Of a stretch of 64,000 bases of DNA, positions 43,756 to 52,900 are shown piece by piece. The position numbers and the translations under genes are program-made. The notes under the pieces are model-generated. The model saw only the letters and a program-made list of their open reading frames with translations, had not been told where the DNA came from and made no database searches. Position 1 is the first letter of the stretch, and every line of letters begins with the position of its first letter. The DNA comes from Sphingomonas radiodurans (GTDB lineage: Bacteria; Pseudomonadota; Alphaproteobacteria; Sphingomonadales; Sphingomonadaceae): contig NZ_CP086594.1 in NCBI RefSeq assembly GCF_020866845.1, positions 1,922,001 to 1,986,000 of the forward strand, given 5' to 3'.

Positions 43756-44604
43756 CTATCCGGCGGTGCCGCCCACCGGCACCGGCGTCACCGCGGCGAT
43801 CTTCGCATCCACGGTCGCAAACAGCGTCCCCGCCGCGAGTTCGTCGCGCGTGCGTTCAGGCTCCAGCGTGGCCATATGATCGAGCGCGACCAGCTCGCGC
43901 GGCACGTACCAGTGTAGTTTGTCCGAGTGATAAGCTTCCCATACCGTTTCTGCGACTTCGCGCGGCGGGATGGCGCGGAAGATGCCCGATTTGGGCGCGC
44001 GCGCCGCTACCCCCTCGGGCAGGATCGGCGTGTCGATTAGGGCCGGCAGCACGTCGGCCACGCGCACGCCATGGGGTTTGAGCTCGATTGCGAGTGCCTC
44101 GGTCAGCCCCTTCACCGCATGTTTGGTGGCTGAATAGACCGCGATCATCGGCATGCCATACGTGGCAGACGACGAGGACGTGGTGAAGCACAACGACCCC
44201 GGCGTCGCCTTCAGCAGCGGGATCGCGAGGTGAATGCCCGTCAGCACGCCGACGAAATTCACCTGCACGACCGACAGCACATCATCCCACGGCTGATCCG
44301 CGAACGGACCGCCGCGCCCGATGCCGGCATTGTTGAACAGCAGATCGAGCGTGCCACCCGTCGCGGCGGCGAACGCATCGAGCGCGGCGCGATAATCCTC
44401 GCGATCGGTCACGTCGAGCCGGCGGATCAGGCAATTCGCCGCGCCAAGCTCGCCTTCGAGCCGTTCGAGCCCGATCTGGTTGACGTCGAACGCGCCGACA
44501 AACCAGCCTTCGTTCGCGAACAGCCGCGCGGTTTCCAGCCCCATGCCCGATGCCGCGCCGGTGATGAAGATCGCCTTGCGACCGTTCGCCATGCCGCCGC
44601 TCAT
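43756..44604 (-). CDS. short-chain dehydrogenase/reductase
   Basis: 282 residues. The classical SDR motifs are present: TGAASGMG (cofactor binding), NNAGIGRGG and the catalytic Ser with YSATK. The cofactor is probably NAD(H), judging by the acidic residue after the second strand (AFDVNQ). It is translationally coupled to the LLM gene (ATGA overlap at 44601-44604) and so belongs with it in the oxidation of a common substrate. Confidence 0.92.
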   Translation of the reverse strand: MSGGMANGRKAIFITGAASGMGLETARLFANEGWFVGAFDVNQIGLERLEGELGAANCLIRRLDVTDREDYRAALDAFAAATGGTLDLLFNNAGIGRGGPFADQPWDDVLSVVQVNFVGVLTGIHLAIPLLKATPGSLCFTTSSSSATYGMPMIAVYSATKHAVKGLTEALAIELKPHGVRVADVLPALIDTPILPEGVAARAPKSGIFRAIPPREVAETVWEAYHSDKLHWYVPRELVALDHMATLEPERTRDELAAGTLFATVDAKIAAVTPVPVGGTAG

Positions 44605-45818
44605 TCCGCAGCCTCGGTTTGCTTGTCGAGCCCCATCGCCGCGAGGATCTCGGGCCGGATATTCTCGGTCCCCTTGCTCTGGATATGCTGCGCGAGTCGC
44701 GCGCCGACCGCCGCCTGCGCCTCGCCGATGAAGCGCGGACGGTTCGCCGCGGCCCAGTCGATCGAGGCGTGGCGGTTGGCGTTCACGCCGTTCACCTCGG
44801 GGATCACGTAGCGCGCGATCAGCTCGTACGACTTCTTCTTGTTGTCCCACTCGGCCCAATTGTGATCCATCATCAGGAATGCGCCGAACCCGCCCGATTG
44901 CTCGCGCAGCCGCTCGATCTGCTTTACCGCATCCTCGGGCGTGCCAACCACCGCCATGCCCGAATTGACGAGCGCATCGACTGGGTCCGAGCCATCGCTG
45001 GGCGCCAGCGGGAGCGCAGCGACTTCGCGGAAATAATACAGCCACTGGTCCAGCCCGAAGCGGACCTGCGCGCGTGCTTCCTCACGCGTCGCGGCGACAT
45101 GCATCGGCCCGACGAGCCGCCACTGATTGCGATCGACCGTCGTGCCACTATCCGCCGCTTGCTGCTCGGCGATCGCCCAGTTGGAGGCGAGCGCGTTGAA
45201 CCCGCCGCTTTGCGTCGCGCCGATCGACAGCAGGCCGAGCCCGTGCCGTCCCGCCGCGGTCGCGCCCGATGGCGATACCTGGCTGGCAACGCTGAACTCT
45301 ACCGATGGCCGGCTGTACGGCAGCATCTGCAGCCGCGCCTCGTTCAGCTCGAACCAGTCGGTCTTCTTCGTTACTTGCTCGCCGCGCAGCAGCGGCACGA
45401 GCACGTCGAGTGCCTCGTCCATCCGGTCGCGCTGCTTCGCTACTGGAATACCCATCATGAACGCATCCGACGGCAGTGCGCCCGGCCCGACGCCGAACAT
45501 GACGCGTCCGCGGGTGATATGATCGAGCTGGTTGATGCGATCCGCCAGTATCAGCGGATGATGGTACGGAAGCGACGACACGCCGGTGCCGAGCCGGATA
45601 TTGCGCGTACGCTCGGCGACGGTGGCGATGAACAATTCGGGGCTGGCGATCAGCTCGAAGCCGGCGGAATGGTGCTCGCCGATCCAAGCCTCGTCATAGC
45701 CGAGCTTGTCCATGTGGACGACCAGATCGAGATCACGCTCGAGCGCCAGCGTCGGATTTTCGTTGAGCGGATGAAATGGCGCAATGAACGCCCCGAACCT
45801 GATCTTCTGCGCGGCCAT
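44601..45818 (-). CDS. LLM-class flavin-dependent monooxygenase, LimB-like
   Basis: 405 residues of the luciferase-like fold: FGAFIAPFHPLNENPTLALE, GYDEAWIGEHHSAG, LGTGVSSLPYHHPLILADR, and GRVMFGVGPGALPSDAFMMG. The pattern matches the limonene 1,2-monooxygenase (LimB) subgroup, which uses reduced flavin and oxygen to epoxidise a terpene double bond; the actual substrate is unknown. GAGGAGAG lies just before the ATG. The region upstream carries the second copy of the shared 13-bp motif, and the divergent TetR gene begins 158 bp away. Confidence 0.88.
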   Translation of the reverse strand: MAAQKIRFGAFIAPFHPLNENPTLALERDLDLVVHMDKLGYDEAWIGEHHSAGFELIASPELFIATVAERTRNIRLGTGVSSLPYHHPLILADRINQLDHITRGRVMFGVGPGALPSDAFMMGIPVAKQRDRMDEALDVLVPLLRGEQVTKKTDWFELNEARLQMLPYSRPSVEFSVASQVSPSGATAAGRHGLGLLSIGATQSGGFNALASNWAIAEQQAADSGTTVDRNQWRLVGPMHVAATREEARAQVRFGLDQWLYYFREVAALPLAPSDGSDPVDALVNSGMAVVGTPEDAVKQIERLREQSGGFGAFLMMDHNWAEWDNKKKSYELIARYVIPEVNGVNANRHASIDWAAANRPRFIGEAQAAVGARLAQHIQSKGTENIRPEILAAMGLDKQTEAAE

Positions 45819-45890
45819 CGCCTCTCTCCTCAATTCTGTTTCGCGTGAAGCTACGCTCTCCCGGCGGCGCGACGCAACGAAATTCTGCAA

Positions 45891-45909
45891 ACACGTTATG
45901 GTTTTGTAG
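45891..45909 (+). promoter_or_regulatory. shared promoter motif, copy 2
   Basis: ACACGTTATGGTTTTG at 45891-45906, agreeing with copy 1 at 15 of 16 positions (13 identical in a row). Its wider context CAAACACGTTATGGTTTTG is an imperfect 19-bp palindrome. It lies in the 157-bp gap between the divergent LLM and TetR genes. Confidence 0.55.
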
Positions 45910-45975
45910 AGCGTGCCCAGCATTGCAGCGAATGTCATCGATCCGTAGGAATGGTGCGATGTACGAGTATATCCG

Positions 45976-46644
45976 ATGAGCCGGCGCGAGGACGCCAAGG
46001 CCGAGCGCCGCCGGCGTATCGTCGCTGCCGCGCGCGATCTGATCAAGGAGACGGGGGACGCCGGCCTCTCGATGCGCGCGATCGCGGCGCGCGCGGGCGT
46101 CTCGCTGACGACGCCGTACAATCTATTCGGATCGAAGCGCGCGATCGTGATCGCCTTGCTCGACGACGTACGCGAGTTCCACGAGCGTTTCTCGCAATTG
46201 CACCGCGTCGGCGCGGTCGATCGCATCTTCCAGGCGGTGTCGATCACGCTCGCCTATCTTGCCGACGATCCCGATTTCTACCGCACCTTGTGGACCGAGG
46301 CTTTACGCTTCGACAGCAAGGAATTGCGCGGCGAACTGCAGTCGCCGCAGCGCTACGGCTTCTGGTGGGCGTTGCTCAACGAGGCGCGTACCGAAGGCGC
46401 GTTGCTGCCCGAGATCGAACTCGATCCGCTGCTCCGCGCGCTTGACGCCGTATTCGTCGCGGGGATGCTAGCGTGGGTGCTCGGCGCGATCGAGGTGAAC
46501 GAGCTGGAGGCGCACGTCGGCTATGGCTACGCCCTGGCACTGCGCGGCGCCGCCAGCGAGGGCCATGCGGCGCGGATCGAGAAGCGGCTGATCGGATTCC
46601 AGCGCGAACTGATGCGGCAGCGGGCGAAGCCGGTCGCGGCGTAG
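45976..46644 (+). CDS. TetR/AcrR-family transcriptional regulator
   Basis: 222 residues. The helix-turn-helix domain is clear: RRRRIVAAARDLIKETG, LSMRAIAARAGVSLTTPYNLFGSKRAIVIAL. The C-terminal ligand domain is helical with SAVFVAGMLAWVLG-like core residues. It is divergent from the LLM monooxygenase gene with a candidate operator between (45891-45906). The same motif at 41663-41675 suggests it also controls the alcohol dehydrogenase and FAD genes. It likely represses until a substrate or CoA-ester binds. Confidence 0.88.
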   Translation: MSRREDAKAERRRRIVAAARDLIKETGDAGLSMRAIAARAGVSLTTPYNLFGSKRAIVIALLDDVREFHERFSQLHRVGAVDRIFQAVSITLAYLADDPDFYRTLWTEALRFDSKELRGELQSPQRYGFWWALLNEARTEGALLPEIELDPLLRALDAVFVAGMLAWVLGAIEVNELEAHVGYGYALALRGAASEGHAARIEKRLIGFQRELMRQRAKPVAA

Positions 46645-46683
46645 CGCAACCTCGAGCGAGCAGGTCACCCCCAACGGCTTCAG

Positions 46684-48396
46684 TCAAGGCATGGCAAGGC
46701 TCGGTACCAGGCGATCGCGCAGCTCACGTTTGACGAACTTGCCGCTTGCGTTGCGCGGCAGCGGCTCCTCTGACAACCACATGTGGCGCGGCACCTTGTG
46801 CTTGGCCATGATTCCCAGGCAATGTGCGCGCAGATCGTCGAGGTCGAGGCGTTCGCCGGGCTTCGGCACGACGACCGCACCTACTTCCTCACCAAGCCGC
46901 TCGTCAGGAACACCGAAGACGCAGCATTCCGCCACCGCGTTATGACGATAAAGACCGGCCTCGACCTCGGCACAATAAACGTTCTCGCCGCCGCGGATCA
47001 CCATGTCCTTCTTGCGATCGACGACGAAGATGAATCCGTTATCGTCGATACGCGCGATATCGCCGGTATGTAGCCAGCCATCGGTGATCGCGGCGGCGGT
47101 CGCGTCGGGCCGGTTGATATACCCCTTGATGACGGCGGCGCCCTTGACCCACAATTCACCGATAGCGCCGGCCGGGACGGTGTTGCCGTCGTCATCGACG
47201 CATTTGACCTCGAAGCTTGGCATCGCCGGCCCCGCGCTGTCTGGCTTGTCGACGAAGAAATCGCCGCTGACCGACGTGATGATGCCGCACGTCTCGGTCA
47301 TGCCGTAGCCGGTGCTCGGGCGGGCGGTGCTCACCTCGTCATCGATCTTGTGGACGAGATCGGGCGGCACCTGCGCGCCCCCGCCGGCGAGTGAGACTAG
47401 GCTCGAGGTGTCGGTCGTCGCGAACGCGGGGTGATTGATGAGCTCGCGCGCCATGGTCGGGACGCCACTCATCGCGCTGACTTTCTCGCGAGCGATCAAC
47501 CGAAGCGCCTCGCCCGCATCCCAGCGGTACATCAGCACCAGCGTGCCACCAGCGGCGGTTGCGGCATATGTTCCGCAGTTATTGGCGGTCACGTGGAATA
47601 GCGGCGTGGTCAGCAGCGTCACGGGCGGGGCAGGTGGCTCAGCGGGCGGAGCGACCCCCGTCGCGCGTTCCAAAGCCAGCGCGGTGGAGGCACCAGCGTA
47701 CATCATGTTGAACAGGTTGGTCAGGCAACCGCGATGGGTCAGCTGCGCGCCCTTGGGGAACCCGGTTGTTCCCGAGGTATAGAAGATGCAGGCATCGTCA
47801 TCGGAATCGATCGATACGTCTGGCAGCGCGCCGTCGCACGCTACGACCTGCGCCCAAGGGGTGACTTCGGGCGAGCCGGCCAGGTCGGCATCAGAAAGCC
47901 GCACACCGACAAGTTGTAAACCCGAGGAGATATCATCCCGCTCACGCATCCGCGCGAGGCGTTCGGCATCAAGGAACATCACCTTGGGCGTGGAATCGGC
48001 AAGCGCATAGGCCATCTCTTCGCTGGTCCACCATGCGTTCATGCCGACCGCAGCGACGCCGATCGAGACGCACGCCCAGTATGCCAGCAGCCACTCGGGA
48101 TAGTTGCGCATGGCGATTGCCACCCGATCACCGGGCCGCACCCCGTGTGCCCAAAGCCAGGCGGCGACGGAATTTACCTGCGCATGCGCTTCGCTATAGG
48201 TCAGCCTCTCGTCATGATAGACGAGGTACGGGCGATCGGCGAACTGCGTTGTCGACAGCCAGAGGTCGCGCACCGAATTCGGCGCATTTGCGAAGGTTCG
48301 CACGCGGCGCCCCAGCACATCGGCCTCGACGATCTCGAAGGTGCCGCCCGGTCCGGTCAGCTCGCGACGTGCTTGCGAAAGCTCCTGATAATGCAC
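46684..48396 (-). CDS. acyl-CoA synthetase / class I adenylate-forming enzyme
   Basis: 570 residues. The ATP-binding motif CIFYTSGTTGFPKGAQLTH, the second core motif GYGMTETCG, DGWLHTGDIARID, and VDRKKDMVIRGGENVYCAEVE define the family; NASGKFVKREL gives the catalytic lysine. It should activate an organic acid to its CoA ester. The GTG at 48396 is chosen because AGGAG is 10 bp upstream and the rest of the N-terminus (KVHYQELSQARRELTGP) looks conserved; a TTG at 48483 would add 29 residues. It lies just after the TetR gene (convergent) and completes the catabolic block. Confidence 0.88.
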   Translation of the reverse strand: MHYQELSQARRELTGPGGTFEIVEADVLGRRVRTFANAPNSVRDLWLSTTQFADRPYLVYHDERLTYSEAHAQVNSVAAWLWAHGVRPGDRVAIAMRNYPEWLLAYWACVSIGVAAVGMNAWWTSEEMAYALADSTPKVMFLDAERLARMRERDDISSGLQLVGVRLSDADLAGSPEVTPWAQVVACDGALPDVSIDSDDDACIFYTSGTTGFPKGAQLTHRGCLTNLFNMMYAGASTALALERATGVAPPAEPPAPPVTLLTTPLFHVTANNCGTYAATAAGGTLVLMYRWDAGEALRLIAREKVSAMSGVPTMARELINHPAFATTDTSSLVSLAGGGAQVPPDLVHKIDDEVSTARPSTGYGMTETCGIITSVSGDFFVDKPDSAGPAMPSFEVKCVDDDGNTVPAGAIGELWVKGAAVIKGYINRPDATAAAITDGWLHTGDIARIDDNGFIFVVDRKKDMVIRGGENVYCAEVEAGLYRHNAVAECCVFGVPDERLGEEVGAVVVPKPGERLDLDDLRAHCLGIMAKHKVPRHMWLSEEPLPRNASGKFVKRELRDRLVPSLAMP

Positions 48397-48591
48397 CTTC
48401 TGCAATCTCCTGGTTGCGGCGGGGGGAATCTTTTCCCTCACGGTCTCCAGAGCAACTGGTGGCGAGTGGTTCGATCGAGTCAACTCGTTTGATCGCGAGA
48501 CGCCTTCAGATCAGATCTACAAGGATCGAGATCACCACGGGAAATCGGCTAGCGAGGCATCGGCGCGATCAACCTTACGAAGCCTAGTCGT

Positions 48592-49998
48592 CTATTGCGC
48601 AGCAGGTTCGCCACCAGCGGCGCGATACAGCGCCACGCGCGAGCGCGCCGCGTCGGCTCGGCCTTCGACGGCGTTTGTGCGCGAGTTGAGGCTGGTCCGT
48701 TCGGCATCGATCACGGTGAGGAAGGAATCCAGCCCACGTCGATAGCGCTCCCGTGCCAAGGTGACGGCGTCGGCGTCGATAGCTGATTGTCGCTCGAGTG
48801 CCGCGGCACGGCGATCAGCGGCACTAATGGCGCCAAGGGCGGCTTCGGTTTCGCCCAATGCGGCAAACAGCTGTCGCCGATAGTCGGCGAATGCTTCGCG
48901 TGCCTCGGCCTGACTCTGGTCGATGCGCGCGCCGACGCGTCCGAAATCCAGCAACGGTCCGGCAATCCCCGCACCCAGCGAACCCGTTAGTGAACGATCA
49001 TCGAAAAGGTTGCTCAAGCCGAGCGTGAACAGTCCCAACGCCGATGTGATCGAGAGCCGAGGATAGCGCTCGGCCGCGGCCGCCGCGATTTCCTGGTCGG
49101 CCGCGGCGAGACGGCGTTCGGCGGCGGCGACGTCGGGGCGGGCGCGCAGCAGGACCGAGGGCACCGCCAGTGCCGGTACCGAGCCCAGCGCAGGGCCGGC
49201 GGGCAGTCGCAACGTCGACAGCACTTGCTGCGCTGGCAAAGCGGTGAGCGTGACGAGCTGGCCGATTACTGCGGCGCGCTGGGAGAGAATCGGCTCAAGC
49301 CGGGCCGTGGCATCCGCCTCAAGCGATTGCGCACGGACGAGATCGAAGCCGGGGGCGATGCCGGCGCGGGCGCGGATGCGCGTCACTACTACCAGATCGG
49401 TGGCATTCGCGATGTCGCGCCGGGCCACGGTCTCGCGCGTATCGAGGGCGCGCGCATCGATCACGGCGCGGGCAATGTCGGCCTGGAGCGCCAGGCGCAC
49501 GCCCGCCGCATCGGCGTTCGCGGCGTCGAGCCGCGCCGCCGCCGCGCGCCGGCTCGCGCGCAGTCGGCCGAACAGGTCAGCATCCCAGCTGCCGTTAAGC
49601 GCGATATTGTAGGTCGTCCGGTTGGGATCGATAACGATCCCGGGCGGCAGCGCACCGCCGAACTGCTGCTGATTGATCCGTTCGCGCGCGGCCGTGCCGG
49701 ACGCGCTGATGTTAGGCAGTTGCTCGGCGCGCGCGATGCGCGTGCCGGCGCGTGCGGCGTCGATCCGCGCGACAGCGGCCTCCAGCGTCGGCGCAGAGGC
49801 CAGCGCCTGCCGTTCAAGCTCCGCATAGGCAGCGTCGGCGCGCGGTAGCAGCGCGGCAATACTGCCGGCCTCGACGCGTTCGCGGTCAAGCAGCGCGAAA
49901 GCCGGCGGCAGTGTCGCTTCGGCTAGCGCTGGCGGCGGCGCGCGTTCGACGGTCGCGCAGCCGGCGAGCAGCAGCGCCAGGAAGAGCGCGCGGATCAT
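48592..49998 (-). CDS. outer membrane efflux lipoprotein (TolC/NodT family)
   Basis: 468 residues. A lipoprotein signal (LLAGCATV) is followed by two duplicated outer membrane efflux domains (YAELERQALASAPTLEAAVARI, then helical hairpins with DLVRAQSLEADATARLEPILSQRAAV and TVIDAERTSLNSRTNAVEG). It should form the trimeric exit duct of a tripartite pump. Last gene of the ABC efflux operon; its start overlaps the stop of the adaptor gene by 4 bp. Confidence 0.92.
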   Translation of the reverse strand: MIRALFLALLLAGCATVERAPPPALAEATLPPAFALLDRERVEAGSIAALLPRADAAYAELERQALASAPTLEAAVARIDAARAGTRIARAEQLPNISASGTAARERINQQQFGGALPPGIVIDPNRTTYNIALNGSWDADLFGRLRASRRAAAARLDAANADAAGVRLALQADIARAVIDARALDTRETVARRDIANATDLVVVTRIRARAGIAPGFDLVRAQSLEADATARLEPILSQRAAVIGQLVTLTALPAQQVLSTLRLPAGPALGSVPALAVPSVLLRARPDVAAAERRLAAADQEIAAAAAERYPRLSITSALGLFTLGLSNLFDDRSLTGSLGAGIAGPLLDFGRVGARIDQSQAEAREAFADYRRQLFAALGETEAALGAISAADRRAAALERQSAIDADAVTLARERYRRGLDSFLTVIDAERTSLNSRTNAVEGRADAARSRVALYRAAGGEPAAQ

Positions 49999-50963
49999 CG
50001 CGCGGCTCGCGCCGGGATGAAGCCGTCAACCTGCTGCCCGATGAAGAAGCGGTTCGAACTCGCGGGCAGAGCGTAGATCAGCTGCAGCACGCGAATATCG
50101 ACGCGCTCGGTCGAAGCGTTGGTCAGCGAACGCTTGGGCACGATCAGCGGCTCGGCGCGAACGAAGCGCGCGCGGATCCGCTGCCCGGCCGCGCCTTTAG
50201 GGCTGACGATCGCCGGCTGGCCAATCGCGACGCGCCAAATCTCGTTCTCGTCGACATCGATGCGAACGTGCAGCGGATCGGTGACGCCCATCGTCATCAG
50301 CGGTTCCTGGTTACCGTTTCCCTGCTGACCGGCGGGTGCATACTCGCCTTCGCGCGTACGCAGCTGAAGCACCGTCGCGGCGCGCGGTGCGCGGACGAGA
50401 TGACGGGCAAGCGCGACGCGGGCACTTTCAAGCTGCGCTTCCGCCTCGCGGACCTGCGCTCGCGCAACGGCGACCTGCGCAGCGGCATCCTCGACCGAGC
50501 CCTGCCGCGCGATCACTTCCTGCCGACTGACCGCGCGCGGGTCGCCCGCCTCGGCATAGAGCGCGAACTGCCGCCGGGCGACCGACAGTGTCGTACTGGC
50601 GGCCGCGGCGTTCTGCCGCAGCCGCTGGAGCCGCGCGCCAGCCTCGTCGACCGCGGCGCGAGCCTCGCGGCTGTCGACGGAGAACAGCGGTGCGTTGGCC
50701 GGGACACTGTCGCCCGCCGCGACAAAGACGCGATCGACCACGCCAGGCACCTGCGCGCCGATCTCGATCAACTCGCTCGCCGGCTCGACCACGCCGGCGC
50801 CGGCTACCGTGGCGCCAATGCCGGCGGGGGCGTTCGGCGGGGTGCGCGCCGGTTGGGCGATGGCGCGGTTGGGCTGGGTGCGGAGCACCAGCACTGCTGC
50901 GACGATGATCGCAATCACCGCCAGGATCGGCAGGATCTGTCGTGAAAAGTTCAGGCGCGCCAT
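49995..50963 (-). CDS. HlyD/MFP-type periplasmic adaptor
   Basis: 322 residues. One N-terminal transmembrane helix (about residues 9-27), then the first half of the lipoyl-like motif, a coiled-coil hairpin (residues about 95-205, with RLQRLRQNAAAA and VAVARAQVREAEAQLESA) and the return to beta structure (HLVRAPRAATVLQLRTREGEY). The form is closest to DevB-like adaptors of ABC exporters. It joins the ABC transporter to the outer membrane duct encoded next. Confidence 0.9.
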   Translation of the reverse strand: MARLNFSRQILPILAVIAIIVAAVLVLRTQPNRAIAQPARTPPNAPAGIGATVAGAGVVEPASELIEIGAQVPGVVDRVFVAAGDSVPANAPLFSVDSREARAAVDEAGARLQRLRQNAAAASTTLSVARRQFALYAEAGDPRAVSRQEVIARQGSVEDAAAQVAVARAQVREAEAQLESARVALARHLVRAPRAATVLQLRTREGEYAPAGQQGNGNQEPLMTMGVTDPLHVRIDVDENEIWRVAIGQPAIVSPKGAAGQRIRARFVRAEPLIVPKRSLTNASTERVDIRVLQLIYALPASSNRFFIGQQVDGFIPARAAR

Positions 50964-50979
50964 CGAATCGATCCGGTCC

Positions 50980-51681
50980 TTAATGATCCTGGGGCATCTC
51001 GCGCCCGTCGTGAGTGATACGCCCGTCCTCCATCGCGAGGATGCGGTCGGCGAGGTCGAAGATCCGGTTGTCGTGCGTGACGATGATCACCGCGCGCTCG
51101 GCCGCGAGCGCGACTTCGCGCAACAGGTCCATCACTCGCCGGCCGGATCGCGCATCGAGCGCGGCGGTCGGCTCGTCGCAAACGACGAGGCGCGGCTCGT
51201 GAACCAGAGCGCGGGCGATCGCCACGCGCTGTTGCTGGCCGCCGGAGAGTTGGCGGGGCAGTTTGTCAGCCTGATCACCGATGTTAAGCCGCTCCAGCAA
51301 CGCCCGCCCGCGCTCGACCGCGTCCTTGCGCCGCATCCCTGAGGCGATCAGCGGCACGGCGGCATTCTCCGCCGCGGTCAGCGTCGGCAGCAGGTTATAT
51401 TGCTGGAAGATGAAACCGATCGTGTTCAGCCGAAACTCGACGAGACGGGTATCGGTCAACGTGTAGATGTCGGTACCAAACACTTCGACGCGGCCGGCGG
51501 TGGGATAAAGGATGCCGGCGACGATCGAGATCAGGGTCGTCTTCCCCGAACCCGATTCACCGACGAGATAGGTGAGTTCGCCCGACCGTACCGAAACGTC
51601 GATGCCGTGGAGCACGCGCACGCTGGTGTCGCCGACCGGAAACTCCTTGGTGACCCCGGCGATGTTGATCGCCGCGCTCAC
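50980..51681 (-). CDS. ABC transporter ATPase (MacB/LolD-like)
   Basis: 233 residues. Walker A GESGSGKTTL, the ABC signature LSGGQQQRVAIARALVHEP, Walker B LVVCDEPTAALD, Q-loop FIFQQYNLLPTLTAAENA and H-loop THDNR are all intact. This form goes with FtsX/MacB-type permeases, as encoded directly upstream. GTG start overlapping the permease stop (GTGA). Cytoplasmic side of the inner membrane. Confidence 0.95.
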   Translation of the reverse strand: MSAAINIAGVTKEFPVGDTSVRVLHGIDVSVRSGELTYLVGESGSGKTTLISIVAGILYPTAGRVEVFGTDIYTLTDTRLVEFRLNTIGFIFQQYNLLPTLTAAENAAVPLIASGMRRKDAVERGRALLERLNIGDQADKLPRQLSGGQQQRVAIARALVHEPRLVVCDEPTAALDARSGRRVMDLLREVALAAERAVIIVTHDNRIFDLADRILAMEDGRITHDGREMPQDH

Positions 51682-52814
51682 CGGAAGACCTCGGCCGGTT
51701 CGGTCTTGAGCACCGTGCGCAACGCGACGAGACCAGTGAGCAGGATCATGACGATCACGACTGCGGCAGTGATCATCGGGATCTGCCAGGGCGTGTAGAA
51801 GCCCTTGAATGCATCGCTGCTGTTGGCACCTACAACGATGAACAGAACGGCGAGGATGATGCCCAGGCCATAGCCGATCAGGCCGACCATGGCGGACTGC
51901 GCCGCTACCATCAGCCGGAGCTTCCCGTTAGTGACCCCGATCGCCTTCAGCGCGCCGAACTGCTTGATATTGTCGCGGATGAAGAGGCTGAAAGTCAGGC
52001 CGACGATAGCCACGCCGACGATGAAGCCGAGCGCCACGGTGATACCGAAGTTGATCGGGATTCCGGTATTGTCGATGATGTACTGGACGCCGTCGCCCGC
52101 GAACTCCTCCCTGGTTCGGGCGCGCAAGCCGGTGGCTCGCTCGATCGCTTGCGCGACTTGCTTTGGATCAGTGCCGGGGGCTGCTCGGGCGAGGACGAAG
52201 GATAGCCGGTTGCGCGAGCCCGGCACGAAGGCGAGTGCGTTCGAGTAACGGGTGTAGAGAATGACGGTCGAAGTAAAGCTGGGGTCGGCATCGACCACTC
52301 CGCGGACGACCGCGCGCTGGTCGTTGAGTTCCAGCCGAGTACCGACCGCGCCGCCATCCGGAAATAGCTTGCGTGACCCGACATCGTCGATGAACACCGC
52401 GTCGGGTTCCGCGAGAGCATTTGAACTGCCCTGCAACATCGTGCGTGGAAGGCCGATCAACGTCGCATCGTCGAGGCCGATGACGCTCACCGGCTCAAGC
52501 TCCCCCGCGGGGGTGCGCACCGTCGCGCCGGAACGAATGATCGGCGCTGCCCACGCGACCCCCGGCACGCCGCGGACGCGATCGAGCGCCGTCGCGGGCA
52601 TCGGCAGCGTGACGTCCGCGGTCCGGCCGGAGCGATCCATCACCCAAATGTCGGCGGTCACAACCTCATTGACCGGCGCCGCGCCGCGGAGCAGCAGGTT
52701 GACGAAGATTGTCAGCTGCTGCGTGATGAGCAAGGTCGAGAAGGCGACACCAAAGAGGAGTCCCAGGAACTTGACCCGGTCCCCCGTCAACATTCGGATC
52801 GCGATCCAGCTCAT
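51678..52814 (-). CDS. ABC transporter permease (FtsX/DevC-type)
   Basis: 378 residues from ATG 52814 (MSWIAIRMLTGDRVKFLGL); an ATG at 52856 would add 14 residues that touch the operator and lack a ribosome site. One helix at the N-terminus (FLGLLFGVAFSTLLITQQ), a long periplasmic MacB-PCD-like domain of about 200 residues, then three C-terminal helices (GFIVGVAIVGLTFSLFI, GYGLGIILAVLFIVV, VIVMILLTGLVALR) define the FtsX-like fold. It should carry a drug or lipid-like substrate in the tripartite pump with the ATPase, adaptor and outer membrane protein downstream. Confidence 0.9.
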   Translation of the reverse strand: MSWIAIRMLTGDRVKFLGLLFGVAFSTLLITQQLTIFVNLLLRGAAPVNEVVTADIWVMDRSGRTADVTLPMPATALDRVRGVPGVAWAAPIIRSGATVRTPAGELEPVSVIGLDDATLIGLPRTMLQGSSNALAEPDAVFIDDVGSRKLFPDGGAVGTRLELNDQRAVVRGVVDADPSFTSTVILYTRYSNALAFVPGSRNRLSFVLARAAPGTDPKQVAQAIERATGLRARTREEFAGDGVQYIIDNTGIPINFGITVALGFIVGVAIVGLTFSLFIRDNIKQFGALKAIGVTNGKLRLMVAAQSAMVGLIGYGLGIILAVLFIVVGANSSDAFKGFYTPWQIPMITAAVVIVMILLTGLVALRTVLKTEPAEVFR

Positions 52815-52862
52815 GCGTTCACGGGCCCCGGCTATGCCGATTCGCGCGGCATGCATTTATAG

Positions 52863-52894
52863 TGTACGCACACGTTCATGAACGCAAGCGTACA
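52863..52894. promoter_or_regulatory. perfect nested palindrome, candidate TetR operator
   Basis: TGTACGC (52863-52869) and GCGTACA (52888-52894) form the outer arms. The inner palindrome CGTTCATGAACG spans 52873-52884. Everything is symmetric round 52878/52879. It lies between the divergent permease and TetR starts, 7 bp from the TetR ATG, where bound protein would block both. TGTACG-type arms are frequent in operators of AcrR-like repressors. Confidence 0.75.
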
Positions 52895-52900
52895 GTTTTG

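Noticed and set aside
39499-45818. Complete limonene degradation pathway
   Set aside because: Only the LimB-like step fits; LimA-type epoxide hydrolase and a Baeyer-Villiger monooxygenase are missing, so the substrate cannot be named.
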